DNA of 64,000 bases from Atrichornis clamosus. Taxonomy: Eukaryota; Chordata; Aves; Passeriformes; Menuridae. Where the stretch lies: the NCBI GenBank assembly GCA_013400975.1, contig WBMZ01006338.1, forward strand, positions 62,001 through 126,000, in the 5' to 3' direction. The notes under the pieces were generated by a model. The model was not told the DNA's origin. It searched no databases and worked only from the letters and a program-made list of their open reading frames with translations. Positions 14,200 to 28,881 of this stretch are shown here, piece by piece (the first letter of the stretch is position 1; every line of letters begins with the position of its first letter). The position numbers and the translations under genes were made by a program.

Positions 14200-14317
14200 A
14201 TAGGTGCTCTCAGGCACATGGTGCGACTCAGGGGTGATGCTGTGCAGGGCTCAGAGTTGTACTTGACAATCCTTTTGGGTCCCTTCCAACTCAGCTTATC
14301 CTGTGATTTTGTGATTT
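14200..14317 (+). mobile_element. CR1 LINE 3' end, plus strand
   Basis: The sequence GTACTTGACAATCCTTTTGG followed by TCCCTTCCAACTCAG and then ATCCTGTGATTTTGTGATTT is the sense-strand 3' terminus of CR1: the tract before the end, then degenerate copies of the 8-bp ATTCTGTG-like terminal repeat. Only about 120 bp are left, in keeping with the heavy 5' truncation typical of CR1 copies. Confidence 0.85.
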
Positions 14318-16705
14318 CCTTACTTTGTTCATTAAATAAATTAGATTCATACTACAGTGGCTGTCTCATTGAGACAAACGATATCCAGAGCAACAGACTT
14401 CTAACTTCTTTGTACATGAAAAAATTTGGGCTTGTTTTCATCTTCTCAGTTCTGAATACTGAGACAATTTTGGCTAATGCACATGCTCTTTAAAATACTA
14501 TCCATCTTATCTGATTAATGGAAGAAAAAATGATGGCTTCCTTGCTGAAGAAAAATGACGTATGTCATAAAGAAGGACATACAGCACTCAACTGAGTAAA
14601 AAGCTTCTTCATGCTGACAACTGGTAGCCTCTTCCTAACCTGCCCAGTTTTTGATAAACTAAAGAAAATATTGCTAAGGCATTTGAGCAGTTTTCACATT
14701 TTCCTAGTGTCTTGGAATCCTGTTTCAATTCATTCTTGGTACAAAGTTTCCTTGCAAAACTGTTGTGTAGTATCACGTGTCATGCCACTACACTGGAGAT
14801 AGTTCTGCATGCATGCAATAGGCAAAGCTTTGCTCTTTGAGCTGAAGATCAAGCCAGAAAGGAAGGAATGGCTTGTTTTTTCAAGCAGAGGATGAGCTAG
14901 AGATGTGAAATTATCCTGAGTACACATTATGTTCAGTGCAGGGTCATGAGTGACAAAGAGTGTCAGCTCTTGTGGTGTTATTTGCATGAAGAACAAGCAG
15001 GAGGTTTCTTTATATGACTTCTGTTTGCAAACTGTAAGAAGATTTTCCTTTAAGAAACTGGGTTTTGGAAGATGCAATGAGAGGTTGAACAATTCAGACT
15101 GTTTTGTGTTCTAAACAAGTTTCCTTCCGCTACTGACTGAGTAAATACAATGGTTAAATACAGCAATCCAACTGGTTGGATTTCTAAGGATTGGAAGAAT
15201 TTAATTAACTTTGGGATAATCAGTTATACAAGTGCAACGTATAAGTGATAATTAGTTGGTAAAAAGCAGTCAAGCAAAGCAGGAGGAGTTCCCTTTCTTT
15301 CTCCCTCTGCTGATAAGCTTCCATGAAATGAAAAGACTCAAGGCTGAGGAAATGTCCATTATAGAATGTGCTCACCTTTCCTTGCAATACCATGTTTGTC
15401 CCACTAAAGCCAATGGGTGGTTTGGCAGTGTAAAACTGTTGGCAAGACAAAGGGTTGCAATAGCAGCTCTGCCTGTTTCTTCAACACAAGCAGAGCTTTC
15501 AGTCCTAGGCATGACCCCACTATTCCCTCAGGGTCTGCTGTCTGTATCACAAGCTGACAGAGGAAAAATATCCATCAAGCAGAACCACCTCCCCCAGAAG
15601 TCCACATGTTCACCACATGTTTTCCTGGCTCACCCTTTGAAGACTCTGCTGGGAGCATCTGTAAATGTTTCCTGTCCATATTGGAGGAGGCAGTGAATTC
15701 TCACATCCTTGAGTAAAACCCTGCAAACTCTGCAATAATCTCAACCTGCTACTGACTTAGACCTCCAGTGCTAAGCAGCACCAGTAGAAGGGCTGAAATA
15801 ATCTTTCCCCAAAACTACAGACCCTGTCACAAATGCCAGTGTGTTAATAAGGACTTATATAAGCTGGTGCACTGAAATGATCACAAAATGAGTATGAGAA
15901 GCTGACCACCACGTGCCAAATATGTTCACCTGTTCTGTGAGTTTACCAGAAAACTACTCAAAAATGGCACTTTGCAAAATGGATGGGAAAAGGAGTGGGA
16001 TGGATGCAAAAGGAGTACATCCATGACAGCAGTGCTCTGTAGCCTAGCAGGCTAAAAGGCAGTGAAGGAGAGGCTGAAGAGTCACCATGAAGTTATGGCA
16101 GCTTCGCTGTCTGTGACTTGTGGCAAAGAAACCCGGGAGGGGTGGTTATGAGAGTGTCCTCCAGGAGAATCAGCAGACTCCCATTGTTTCTTGCAGAGGA
16201 ATGCAAATAACACAGTACATTAACAATAGCTGCATTTTAAGTCTTATTTAGATCTGATAATATTTTATAACCAGAAAATGAGTCTGTCGTGTGAATAAGG
16301 AGAGGCTACAGGACTCCCCGCAATGGTAGCGACTTGACGTGTACCGCTGCCACAGCCTGCTGTCAGGTGCATAGAGAAAAAGAGGACAGCAAGGAGTACC
16401 TTGCTTGAGTTGTTCTGGTCGGTGCTTGTCTGCCCCTGAGCCTCTCCTAGAGGCCTTTGCAAGCAATTAGGAACACAGCTCTGCACATGTGCAGCACAGT
16501 CAACTTGAGGATGCACAACGGTTCATGCCCTTCAAGGAACTAACAGATCACACATAAAAAAGGTGTGATCACAGGTCACAGCCGTGGCAGAACAACTGCC
16601 TTCCTTCACTTGAACTGAAACACTGGAAATTTTAGGGTGGTTATTTTTGCATATTTCCTTCCAAAGGACAGTCTCTTTGGAATGCATGTACTCCAAGCAG
16701 CCATG
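14318..16705. other. unique non-coding sequence
   Basis: No supported gene or recognisable repeat. A 146-codon plus-strand reading frame at 15,256-15,696 shows no family resemblance I recognise and has no splice context, so it is not called as a gene. Confidence 0.55.
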
Positions 16706-17500
16706 CAAACACAAGCTGGCTCTCTGGGCTGACAGCAATTTTATGGGGTTCAACAAGGCCGAGGGCCGAGTCCTGGCCTTGCGTCATAACAATTCCATGC
16801 AGCGCTACAGGCTGGGGGAAGAGTGGCTGGAAAGTGGCTCAGCAGAAAAGGACCTGGGGGTGCTGGTCAACAGCAGCTGAACATGAGCAAGCTGTGCCCA
16901 GGTGGCCAAGAAGGCCAGTGGCATCCTGTTCTGTGTCAGCAATAGTGTGGCCAGCAGGAGCAGGGCCGTGATTGTCCCCCTGTACTCGGCACAGGTAGGG
17001 CCACACCTTGAGTGCTGTGCCCTGTTCTGGACCCCTCACTACAGGACAGGCATTTTGATGCTGGGGTGAGTCCAGAGAAGGGCGACAGAGCTGGGGAAGG
17101 GCTTGGAACTAATGAGAAGCAGCTGTGGGAGCTGGGATGTTTAGCTGAAGAAGAGGATCTTCAGAGGAGACCCTAACACTGTCTACAACCACCTGAAAAG
17201 AGACTATAACCAGGTGAGGGTCAGTCTCATCTCACAGGTAACAAGTGACCAGCCAAGAGAACATGGCGTCAAGTTGCAGCAGGTTTAGATTAGATATTAG
17301 GAAAAATTTCTTCTCTGAAAGGGTTGTAAAGCATCAGAACAGGCTGCCCAGGAAAGTGGTGACGTCATCGTCCCTGGAAATGTTAAAAAAACATGTGGTA
17401 GTGGCACTTAAGGACATGTTTTAGTGGTGAATGTGATGGTGGTGCTGCCAGTTGGACTTGATCATCTTAGAGGTCTTTTCCAACCTTAATGATTCTTGAT
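16706..17500 (+). mobile_element. CR1 LINE with RT C-terminal end and 3' UTR, plus strand
   Basis: In the sense direction the left part encodes a recognisable piece of CR1 ORF2 just after the reverse transcriptase active site, including FNKAEGRVLALRHNN and [13 protein letters not shown] (16,750-16,880), closed by an early stop. It then runs through GTGGCCAAGAAGGCCAGTGG and the 3' UTR blocks TTAGATATTAGGAAAAATTT and CAGGCTGCCCAGGAAAGTGG. It ends in a degenerate terminal repeat, AATGATTCTTGAT, at 17,500. The 5' truncation is at about 16,706. The copy is diverged, with stops and small indels, so it is an inactive fossil. Its orientation is opposite to most other CR1 pieces here. Confidence 0.92.
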
Positions 17501-20500
17501 CTAGCCTTCCTTTCTTTTATGACCACTCCTGAGAACTTGGGCACTGTGACACATCGTGGCAATGAGCTGTACCTAGGGACATTTGTGCCATCAAAAGTAT
17601 AGAGGCAGTGTCCACACATACAGCACTGGTATTGTCAGTGTCCATCTATGACAAATCCTAATATCAATGGAAGGGAAAAGCATTTTTAAGGAGTGTGCTA
17701 AATCACTGTTTACTCTTTCTCAGCAGCACTTCACTTTTCTCTTCCTTATTGTTATGAATAACAGCAGGCAAGCTTCTCCAGGACCAAAAGAGTCAATGGA
17801 AAAGATTTCCCCAAGCTATTCTGGGAGCTTTGAAAGCCAGTGATTTGTTTTGCATATATCTACAATGGGCTAAGTGGATGTATCTGGTCTGTACAGGGCT
17901 AAGCCTATATCCAAATTGTTCCCAAAACTTTCCATCCACTTCTCCTTTTACTTAATGGAGTGCAGCACTAGCAGAAAATATTTCAGATTAGATACAGTTC
18001 ATACCTTGTTTCCAGACATCACGGTTCTTTCAATCCCATTTTGGAGCATTTTGACAATAATCTTGTGTTTTCAGTGTACAGGAGAGATCTCTTTCTCAGG
18101 CATTGCTGCTGAGTTCTGCCGTGATTTAAGTTGTGGATGTCACTTATCCTTAGCATTACTTCTAGGACTTTTTTGACTGCTGCTCTGTTGTTTTTCATCT
18201 TCTCAATTGCAGCCTGTATTGCTGACATTTCTATGACAGTGATATTAACGATATCTTAGCTAAGTTCCCACATTTCATTGGATGTTGTATTAAGGTGGAA
18301 CTAACTCTGTTTGGAAGTCCTGAATTTTTGTTTTGTTTTGTTTTCTTTCCTGTGTTGTTCTATCCAAATCTGAGGATGCTTTGCATCTTTGCTTTCTGTT
18401 GGCCCATTTCTTCTTTTGCATATTGTCACTTGGAAGAACACTCTGCATTTCCCCACCTCACTGTAGTTTTTGCTTCAATCATCAGGCCTTCACTTACTTT
18501 TTTTGCATTGTTTTCCCCTGCTCTGTCTACTTCCTTGGGCACTTCACTCTCCCACCTGCAGTTTTCCAGTGAGCTTTGCAAGAATTTTCTTTGTGGTTTT
18601 ATTCTCCACATCTCTCAGTTTCTCCAGTCCTTGCTCACTGATTTGATATCCAGTTGTTCCACATGCAGCTTGATGTGTGCTGCATCTGGATAATGTCAAT
18701 TACTCTTCCAGTGTGCCTTTTCTCCTTTCTCTCAAACCATTCCTCAGTAAAGTAGGAGCTTCTTGCAGCACTGTCTTTCTTTTCCAGTACGTACTCTTCC
18801 TTGTATTACTTCATCTACCCTGCATTTTCCATGGTATTTTTCCTTGGTCTCTAAAAGCACATGTCCTGTTTCTGACCAAAAGTTTCAGTCATAAAGGTGT
18901 GTCCATGCATTTAGTCTAAGCAGGTGGTTAGCATGGCTCAGATCATCTAGCACCCACTATGTCACTGTACCAAGTGGGTTAAGGTAGTGTCCTTTATGTT
19001 GTAGGAAGAAGAAAGTGTAGCTTAGAATAAATCTGAATGTTGATGCCTGCAGCATCCGATCAAGCATTTTCCATGGCTGTGCCCTGTGGAGACATTTTTA
19101 GAGGTTAATTTTAGCTTGCTCTATGCAGGTGCAAACTTCACACAGTCACAGCTGGCTGGTGTACTACTCCCAGATCCATCTAGCTATATTTTTAAAGACC
19201 AAAAGGGGCAAGAGGATTTGACCCTCAAGGGATTTTTTTCTGATTTTTCTTTGCAGGAGCCTAGCTGCAGTGTTAGCTCAGCTCTCTCTACCATGAAACA
19301 CTTCTTAAAATAAAATCATGTATTTCTGAGAACTCACTGTTCCTCTTATTGTGACTGTAGGAACAAAAGTGCAAACATGATCTTCTTCATCACAGAAACT
19401 ATAATGCCTTCTGACTGAAGGACAGTTCTGTTTCTCCTTTATGGGTCCTCCTGCCAATGTTATTTGTGCTGAGTAGTGTCTTGCTCAGCAGATTCTGCTC
19501 TTCAAATGAAAGGAGGAACCTCGGAATGAGGAAGGGCAAAGGGATTGGTCCTAGTGTTATATATTTATTACTAAAGCTTTTGCTCAAAGTGCTGGACAAT
19601 CTTCACAAACCTTAAAAGGAAAAGAACAAACAAATTAAAAAACTCCAAAAACACTACACCAGAAACCAAAGCATTAGGAATCTGTTCCATTATGAACTCA
19701 GCAGGAAGGTGAAAAGTTTAAACTGAAAAACAGAGTAATAAACAGCACTTGGAGATTGTGGTGTAGATGCACTTGTACAAAAATATTAAGGGAGTACTTT
19801 GTCAAAGACATAATACCTCTAATTCAGCCGTATGTAAACAAGCACAGCTCCAGAGGAATAACCCAAACTTCACCCACTTAAACTCTGACTTCATCTCCGT
19901 TTGTCTGTACACAGAATCTGTCTAGTTTCTTCATTCTGGCACTTGGGAGCTCCAGAATCCTGTTTTCAATTTCTAGCTCTGACAGCAATTACATGCACAG
20001 CTTTGAGCAAATCACTAAATCACTAATTTTTTAATGGAGAATATAACTCTTCCTTGTCTCCTGCTCTCTGCATGTCTTGCCTATTTAGAATGAAAGCTAT
20101 AGAAAGTATGAAAATCTGTTCATATCTATCACAATACAGTCCTGATCACCATGGATGGAGCCTCAGAGGCAAGAGAGGTGCTGCTGCATTAGAAATAGTT
20201 TCCAGATTGACCAGCAAAGGACTAAGATGCAGTGAAGGGTAAGCAGGCAGGTGAGCAAGAAACAAGCACTTTAGTAGCCGTGAGTCACAAGGGCTTTCAT
20301 GCAACCTATTGCTCCCTTCCCTTGTACGAGACAAGTGCTACACAGTTTAAGATTAAACAAAAGAGCAGAGATGTGTAATTATTTCTTGGTAGGTTTGGTT
20401 GTTTTTTGGGTTCTTTTTCGACATAGACATGAGCCTTTTATCACTGCTATGGTTTGGTCTTATTTGTACATGTATAGCTATGGCTTTCCCACTCATGCTG

Positions 20501-23500
20501 ATAATGATCCCTCCTACCAAGGTCAGTCCTAGTGTCTTCTGTCAGGCACACCTCTCAAAGCCACAAGAAGGTGGTCTTGTCTGTAAACAACCCTGAAGGA
20601 CTTACTACAGAACATATTCAGTACAACACAGGTGTTTACCAGACTTAGCTTAGAAGTCTTTTACATAGACTAAACTGACTGGTGTTTTTAAGTAGACACA
20701 GATAAAGAGGCACGGGAGGTCTGTGACTATCTGTACTTTGAAGGGAAGAGACCCGAAAAAGAAGGAAGAATAGGTCCTTTGGCATGTACATTTCTGCTTC
20801 AAGCTGTAACCTCAGACTTTGAAAGCCAGCCTGCTTTTTTCAATAAAATGTTCAGATACACAAACCATGTATTGATCAAATCTTAACATGAAATCTAAAA
20901 TCAGTCATGCCTATAGGGCAAACTATGTCTCTTACTGCTGGCAGGAGACATTTATGACATCACTGATTACTCTAGTCTTAAGAAAAAAGAAAGATATCCT
21001 TGCTTTTAAAACATTTGTTTTAGGTACGGTCTTCAGGTATGGTCAAAACTTTTTTTTAAAAAAGCACAACTCATTTGTTCTTCTCCCTTGCTCAGTAACG
21101 TATAGATGACTGAAGACAGCCACAGTTCTTGGCCTACACGGAAACTCTGTCTGTTCTCCAGATAATGTTGTTTGCAAGAGGAAACAATGAAACCCATGGG
21201 ATGATATTGAAAACAAAAGGCATTTTATTATTATTATGTTAGACATTTGGTTTTGCCAACTTCAGTTTTCTTGCTTTTTTTAGTCAATTTCAGCACTATA
21301 ATCTCAGAATATTATACAGCCATCCAAGATTTCTGTTCTATGTCCGGTCTTCTGTCTGGACTCCATGTGATTCAACCAAATGCATCTCCTTAGCACAGTT
21401 TTTCTGAATGGCTGCAGCCAAACTGACACTGGTGGAGTTAGAAGAGGGTTTGACAGCCAGGTTTGCATCTTTGGTGTTGTCCCTGGTACATCAGGGTCAT
21501 CCATATCTCACATGCTTCATGGACCAAAGGAGGAGGAATGCTTAGATTTAGCCTGTTTTCAGATTTGCTGCAGGGTAGAAGGAGAATTTTATGGGTCGCA
21601 GCTGTGCTTATTTGATGGTTTCCTGGTTTTTTACAGTTCTGCCACCCGTAAACCATCAAGCCTGCCATTGCACAGCAGTGGGTGGAGCTTTTGCAGAGTG
21701 GCTCCAAGCTGTGACAAGATTATTTTAAAATCTCAGTACAGGGTTTGTTTTGTTGTAGGAGATTTGCCTCGTTTTGTCACAGAGGCCCCTATTTTACCGC
21801 TGTGTTCTGCACCCCTGCGCCGCAGGTACTGTGTTCTGCATCACTGAGAGTCAGGTGTGACATTTCCACTGTCAACGAGCAAAGGGAGGCAGGTCTCATG
21901 GCTGTGATGTCGTCAAGGAGATCTAATTCCTGTCTGTGTCATTATGGCAGTGAAATGCTAGTTTGCACAGAGCTGAAAGTGTGCAGCACATAGTGAAACC
22001 AGGACCATGTCTGTGTCAATAAGAGTGGGTAGCAAGACCCACTAGCAAGTGATGATACTCTATGCCAAAGTACCTTTTATGTCATTTGAATTTCAAAGCC
22101 AGGAGTCACGTGTTTCCAGCAGCCAAAGATGTATGGAGTGGCCATGTATCAGCTGCATTTTTTTTAACTATAGCAGTTGTGGTTTCCACTTAAAACTGTG
22201 TCACTCTGCTAGAGACTGTCAAAATCTGGTCTCTGCCTTAAAGAGTTTACAATCCCTACTGCTGATTTGAACAAATTTTGCATTGATACATTTAAATGGA
22301 ACACACTTGAAATGAAAATAAAAGTTGGGGTTTTTTTGACTGCAATTATTAATTTCAGCATTTGCAAGGCTTCCCACTCCACCCGGTACCCTGAGGGACT
22401 CTGTTCGCAATTTCAGTTTCCTTGAAACCTCTGACCATGGCATGCTCCAGAAATCCTAGGAGCTGTTCTGGATTGCAGCAGGTGCCCACCTAGCAGATGG
22501 GGCACAGAGTTGTACGTGCCACCCTCCTCCCCCACTTCTCCCTCCAGCCTAAACTCCACTACTTCATGTTGATGGGAGTTTTTAAGGATGGTGACTTTTT
22601 AGAAAACAGATACTTTTTTTACAGGCAGCCATTCAGTATCTGCCTGAAGATTATCCTCCTCCAGATAAACTCCATGCGTGAGTAGAAGAGAACCAGATTT
22701 ATTGTTTTTGGTAGACTCTTGGAGGCAGAGTGGAAACTTGAATGGGATGGTGCATTCACAGATAGGGCTATTCTCATTATGCCGAGGATGCTGAAAGGAA
22801 CTTTCTTGCTCTGCACAAGCAGCATACTTACCGTGGGAGAGAATCTGCTATTTCGTGCTCAGAGCATTTTGTACTTCCAGCAATGTAAAGCCAATAAATC
22901 TTTGGCGTAACAAAGCCTAAGCTCCTGACTCAGTAGGAAGCAGGATAGGGAAGTCCTGCTGCCTTTTGTTCTCAGACTTCATCCCAGGGAGCACAGGTAT
23001 TTGTTCTGCTGAATAAGGAGTGTGAGGAGGTTGCAATTTGAGGAGCAGCACTGCGCACAATCCTCGCTTGACTGACTGACCAAAAGAGCACCTGGAAACC
23101 ACCCATCCTGACTCACAAGGAGTGCATTGCCCCAGGCTTCCCAGGAAAGTGTTAAAATACAAGGCTGTATCCCTGTTTTGAAGATGAGGGACATTGTTGT
23201 GTCACGCTCCTTTCAAGCACTAAAAGGAGTCATAGGCCAAGCTACCTAGGCACACCAGACACTGGTGTGGACCCCGTCATATAAAGACACTTTTAAATTA
23301 CACAGGCCCTTTCCTGACACTGAGACTTGATTTTGACCTCAAACATTAATTCATCATTGCCTATACAACCTGTTCATTTTGTGGGTGTAAGTGATTTCTG
23401 GAGTTCACACAAGTCTTGCATGTAGCTGTGTGATTGACTTCATGGTTGTTGTCTTGTGAAGATATGGTACTATATCTCCACAAAATGTAATATTTCACTT

Positions 23501-26500
23501 ACTGGAGTAGGTAAAGCTTGGCTGAATCACACCAGGCACAAAACAAAAAAGAGAAGAATAGGGTCCAGAAGAGTCTGGCTGAGAATATATCCTTTAATGC
23601 AACAAATTTAAAAGCTATCCTGGCAAAGTTCATGAAGCCGTAATAGATCATGGTATTCAAAAAGCTTACTTAGCACAATATACAGATTGTTACTCAAAAT
23701 CTAGAGACTGTACACAATGCTAGTCCTCTCATAATTATTTTAAAAATAATTTTGCATCAGTATTTTTTAGATTTCTCACAAAGTAGGTGACTTCACTTAT
23801 TCAGTGCTTACAGGACCACATAAGCTCACCTTAGGTGACTAGCAGGAAGATAGGCTATCATGCAACACCCTTGTCTGAGAAGAACCCAGGGTGAGGAGTG
23901 GATTTCACTTAACTCATCCAGCTGCTCATTGTCCTCAAACATGCCTTGAAGAAGATAGATTCTTTGCATTCACATAAACAGAATCTTTCTTCATTGCAAT
24001 CTGGTGCTTTCAAACACATGTATTTTTTACTGTGTGTCAGAAAGTAAGATACATTGCTGAAATGATGGACCAGTGGCTCAAAATGGTGCTTGGAGGATTT
24101 TGTCTGAAAAGGAGGTGGATTTCTGGTGTTTTTTAGGCTATGAGTCTTGTCCTGTAGATGCCAGCTAAACGGAAAGAGGCACAGTGATACTGCTGTTTCA
24201 AATGACTAAAGCATTACTCCACCTGAGTCAGGAGTCATTTCTATGAACAAGAGATTGGGTCAAATCCCTGACTTAAGAAGTTCTTCCCAACTAGAACAAG
24301 TTCAGAGGAAAACAGTCCAAATAGGGCAGGTTTGTAAAGCCTCTGTGTTATGTAGCTAAAGTTAGCGGCCACAAGTGCGTGCAATTCAGCGATAAGGCTC
24401 CCAGTGTATAAAGTCAAACAAGCTTGCACACTGACCTACTTCTTCCTGTTCAACCTCAGCACTTTGCAATTTTCATGAGAGTTTTTGCTGAGAAGGAAAA
24501 AAACCCAAATATTTTCAATATATCTGTGTAAGAGCAAACTTCTGGTTGAGCAATTTAATAACATGGGTTTTTAACTCCACCTCCCTGCAGGGCAAATGCT
24601 CCTGCAGTTCCCATTAATCTTCACAGGGTGCATGCACCTACCTCAAAGAAAGAAAAAGTCTTTGTTTTCAGACTTCATGCACAGCTTAGGATCTGGAGAC
24701 TGAATTTTGGCTCAAGGTCTTCTGTGAACAGGTTCCAGAAAAATTTGAAGAGATCAGTCTCAGGTGGTAAGCTTACAGATTTCTTATTGCCTTTTATTAT
24801 TGTATGCACCTAATGACTATTTAAATGGTGTATGTTCCTCTTCATTAACTACATTATAAAACAGTTTTTTAAATCATGTATGTTCTTAAGAATTACTGTT
24901 ATTCTGCAGATGTTAAGCTCAAACACTCAACTGCAGGTTCGTCTCCTAAGTCCTACGGGGAAAAAAATTAATGCCTGAATCATTCACTGTTAAATTTCTG
25001 GTTGTTAATTCAATCCCACAACTAGTGAGTACCTTCCTCTATTCTACTGTGTTGAATAGTAGTAGTCGGTAAAACCATACAGCATGGCCTGTTTCTAATT
25101 ACACTCTCATGTTTCTTCCTAATGAACAAAAAAATCTCCATTTTGTACATTGGCTGTTAACCTCTGAAAAGGTCAGTGCCTCACTCCTGTAATGCAGCAC
25201 ACCTTTTTCCCTTCCATTTAACACAGTTATTACTTTCTGGAAGACAGGATGTTTCTTGTTCAGTCTGATGCAGAATCAGGCCGACCCTTTTCATTCAATG
25301 TATTATGTACTTCTGCATTTGAAGGCTCAGGGAAAAGTAATTAAGTCTGACCATGAGTGTAATAGCTGCCGCAGATGTTGCCTTGGCTACTTATCCTTTG
25401 AGTGCAAAATTGATGACTGATAAAAAATGTTTCCCGTAAAAATATATACATGCTCTTGGTTTGAAGGTCTTAAGTCATGGTAGAGCAAGGACTTGAATTC
25501 AAGTATTACTAGTACTGAACAACCTCATATCCATTACTTCCACCAACAGAACTATACCAGCAACGCATGTTCTTCTGCCTACCAAACAGCTTAGTTCTGT
25601 CATGGACTAAAACTCCCAGTTCTGTGACAGGAAATTTCAATGAATTTAATCTATTGCCAGTTAACAAGCTGCTAGTTACTGATTCTGTATTGAGAAATAA
25701 AACAAGTAAACAAACACATAGGGAAACAACTTTGCTCCTGACACCCCTCCTCCTCCCTTTTTACTCTCTATGTTGCCCTCAGTCCCTTCTGACATGTGGC
25801 TGGTGACACAGGGGACTTGGTTGTTGTTCCTTTACTTTTGCTTTTCTCATTTCTGATTTCACTGCCCCAGCACAGGTTCCTCCACAGGCTGGTGTTCCCT
25901 CAGAGCTGTCTGCTGTCCTGAGACTCCTCTCTGCCCTTGTTGGGTGACTCTTTTTTCTGTGCTGCCTGAGAGGCTCCTGAAGGCAAAAATTAAAAGCCAA
26001 AATCTGATGGGGCCCCAGGTTTGTTTTATGGCACAGCTCAAAAGCCAGAGCTGGAGTTAATTTTTGTTTCTCTCAGTGCTGAGGAGGTGACCACCAGGGC
26101 AAGTATGTCTCCAAAGGGTTACCATGGAAATTACCATGCACTTTGAACACCTTCTTCCTACTGAAAAAAGGGGAACTGGGCATCTAGAAATCTTGAAAAC
26201 ACACAGTCCAGGCCAATCAACTTGTGGCAGCTACTCAAAGAAGCAGATGGGCCACTAAGAAATGTGTGCTCATCTTTTAAAAATATGGGGTTAGACTTTC
26301 ATCAGGTTTAAAGTGCCTTTAGCTGATGAGGTCAAGGAGTCTGTCCCCCCACTTCTCTGGTATTAAACAAATAGCTTCCTACTTGTTTTCCATTGTAACC
26401 CTTACTCTGCCTGCCCTGTGAAAGCAGCACAAAGGAACTACAAGAACAATTGCAAACAAATGCTGCAAATACTGTGTGTGGGATTGTAAACACAAGCAGT

Positions 26501-28881
26501 GATTCAGCCCTAAATGGAAACGGGGAGTAGCAGGCAACCAGGCCTTCAATTATTAACTAACGAGGCTGGGCTGACCCCAAAGTTTTCCTCAGTGCTTGTG
26601 AGGCAGAGCAGGGGCATTTCACCGAGCGCACGGCATCAGCCTCGTTGGGAAAGCAGTGCTGTGGCAGCCAGACAGCAGAGCACTCCTAAGGGTGCAGCAT
26701 CTGGATTGTGCAGGATTTGTTCCTGCGGAGCTGGGCAAAGCCTTGAGATGTCTCAATCATTCCGGCTTACTCTCTCTGTGTGGGGAACTGAATTCAAACC
26801 TACATATCTCTTTCCATTTGGGGTGCCCCAGAGTGTCCTCTCCCCCTAGTCCAGAAAGACGTAGAAGGGTTTCCTGCAGCTTCCGTGTGTAGCTAACACC
26901 TACAGGATGAGTGTTAGATACCCTACAGTGTCTGTGGAACAAGTAATGAGATGGTGTGAATCCCATCCTTACAAGCTGAAGATCATCCCCTGTCTTCAGT
27001 GACCCTGAGACACAATGCTGAAGTTCAGGAGAAACAAATCTCACAGAGCATCCCAGGAAAAAATGTATTTTTCTTAGGGAAATGGAGTGTCTAGAAAAAC
27101 GGTCTGCCAGCTCTGTTATCTGGTATCCATGTCTTCTGCCTTCATGCTAAGAAGGGTGGGCATGAAAATTTTTCCCTGCCATCTGAACTCTGCTTCTCTC
27201 TTAGTGTGGCTTTGCCCCAAAAAGCTGCATCAGAGATAAATAATCTCTACAACCAGCAGAAGTTTAGGGGAGCTAGGTGAAAAAGGAGGCACAGGAGCAC
27301 CAGGCAACAGAGGAAAGCAGAACTTGGCTCCAAGGTTCTTGTGAGCTGTCTGCATCCACACTCATCTACTTCCATTTTTTTCCTCCTGTTGGTTTCTTGG
27401 TTGTTCTTTTGTTGTTGTTTTTCATTTTTACTGTATTTCATCCTATTTTTAGCTTTCTTAATAAGTACAACCTTAAAAGGACTGAAATGGAAGTAAAATA
27501 AGAAAAAAGAGACCTGGCATCCCTTCTGAGACTAAGGATTGGAGCCTTTCCAGCCTCTCAAAGATAGGTGTGTAGCAGAAGCCCAGCTCTGATAGAAAGA
27601 CTTTTCTCACTGCTAACTCAATATTCAATGTTAGATTTTTTTTCCCTTTTTACCTGTCCATTAGGTCTGTTCAGACATGAGGATCAGAGATGGGTCACAA
27701 AAGGACAGAAATACATTTGTCACCTAATTATACCAGGTCTTTTTGTGGCAAAGGGTGTGTGCACAGTCATAGTGAAGATACAGCCAGTGTTGGAGTTGAG
27801 CATTGAAGCAGAAAGTTTACAGAGGAGGTGTGTAAGCCAGAAAAATTAATGTGCCTGTGGTAACATACACAAGAAGTGGGTTTCCAGACTGTTCATTAAT
27901 TAAGCTTGGAGACGGGAAAGATTATTGCAATAGGAATTGTGTTTAATAAAGGAGGCATCTGCTCTGGAGGAAGAGTGTGTCTCCTAGTGCCTGACATTGT
28001 TCCTGTATTTGCACACATCTGGAAGGAATATCTCCCTCTGTACACACAGCTATGATTTTCTTTTGTCTTACATATTCATCACTGGATAACCCCATTGACT
28101 ACAATGGAGTGTCTCCTGGAATGCATTTTCCTGTGCCTTAGAAGAATATATTGTGCGTGGATCCTGCATACATTATTTAAATAGAAGAACTAAGAAAACA
28201 GCATGAAATGTATTCATCAGCTTGACTAACAGAGGTGTTGCACACCTGCAGGTCCCATTCACGGTCAGTAGAAAGTACAGACAGAGGAATCTCCTCTTTT
28301 GCATTCTGAGGAATTCTGAGGTTATTGAAGGTTTTTAATGGTGCAGTCAAATCATTATAAGCAAAAAGCTGCAAAATCAAATTCAGAACAATGAATGCAT
28401 CAGTTCATTAATGGAACAGTTCCAGCCATCTGGTATTCATATGTTCTGCATTGGGGCTGCTATTGTGCAGACATAAATGACCCAATCTTACCTTCCAGCA
28501 AGAGTTTTCATTAACTAAATATATCCAAATTCTTTATTGTTCAGCTAATATTACAGCACCTATCCTGTGTTTTGGAAGGTTTTGGATTTTTTCAGTTTTT
28601 GTCAGTTAAATCTTCAGTCCCACAACAGTTCTCCTTTGGGTTTGTGTGCATTACCATCCCACTGTGGACACGGCACCTCTTGGAAAACCTTTAGTGACTT
28701 ATGCTGCTGGAGCTCTAGAAGAGAGGGAACAGGTCAACTACTATTTCAATGAAAATAACACACGTAGACACTGGTAAGAAATACTCTCTCTTGAAGGAAA
28801 CACAATTCTAATGTAAGACTGAGTTTCACTTATCATTATTTTCTTTCTTCAAATAATAGCTCCAATAGCTCTTCAAAGCCC
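17501..28881. other. unique non-coding sequence
   Basis: About 11 kb without a supported gene. Reading frames of up to 155 codons (21,380-21,847) occur but lack splice context and family features. No CR1, LTR or tandem array is evident by eye. Conserved enhancers could lie here but cannot be recognised without cross-species alignment. Confidence 0.55.

Noticed and set aside
15256..15696. 146-codon plus-strand ORF
   Set aside because: No ATG-context, homology or splice evidence. The start lies in unremarkable sequence.
21380..21847. 155-codon plus-strand ORF
   Set aside because: Length is within chance expectation for 64 kb in six frames. It is Cys/Ser-rich without a recognisable domain and has no acceptor or donor at sensible places.
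26089..26105. CTCF-like motif CCACCAGGGCAAG
   Set aside because: Only the left half fits the CTCF core; the conserved right half is missing.
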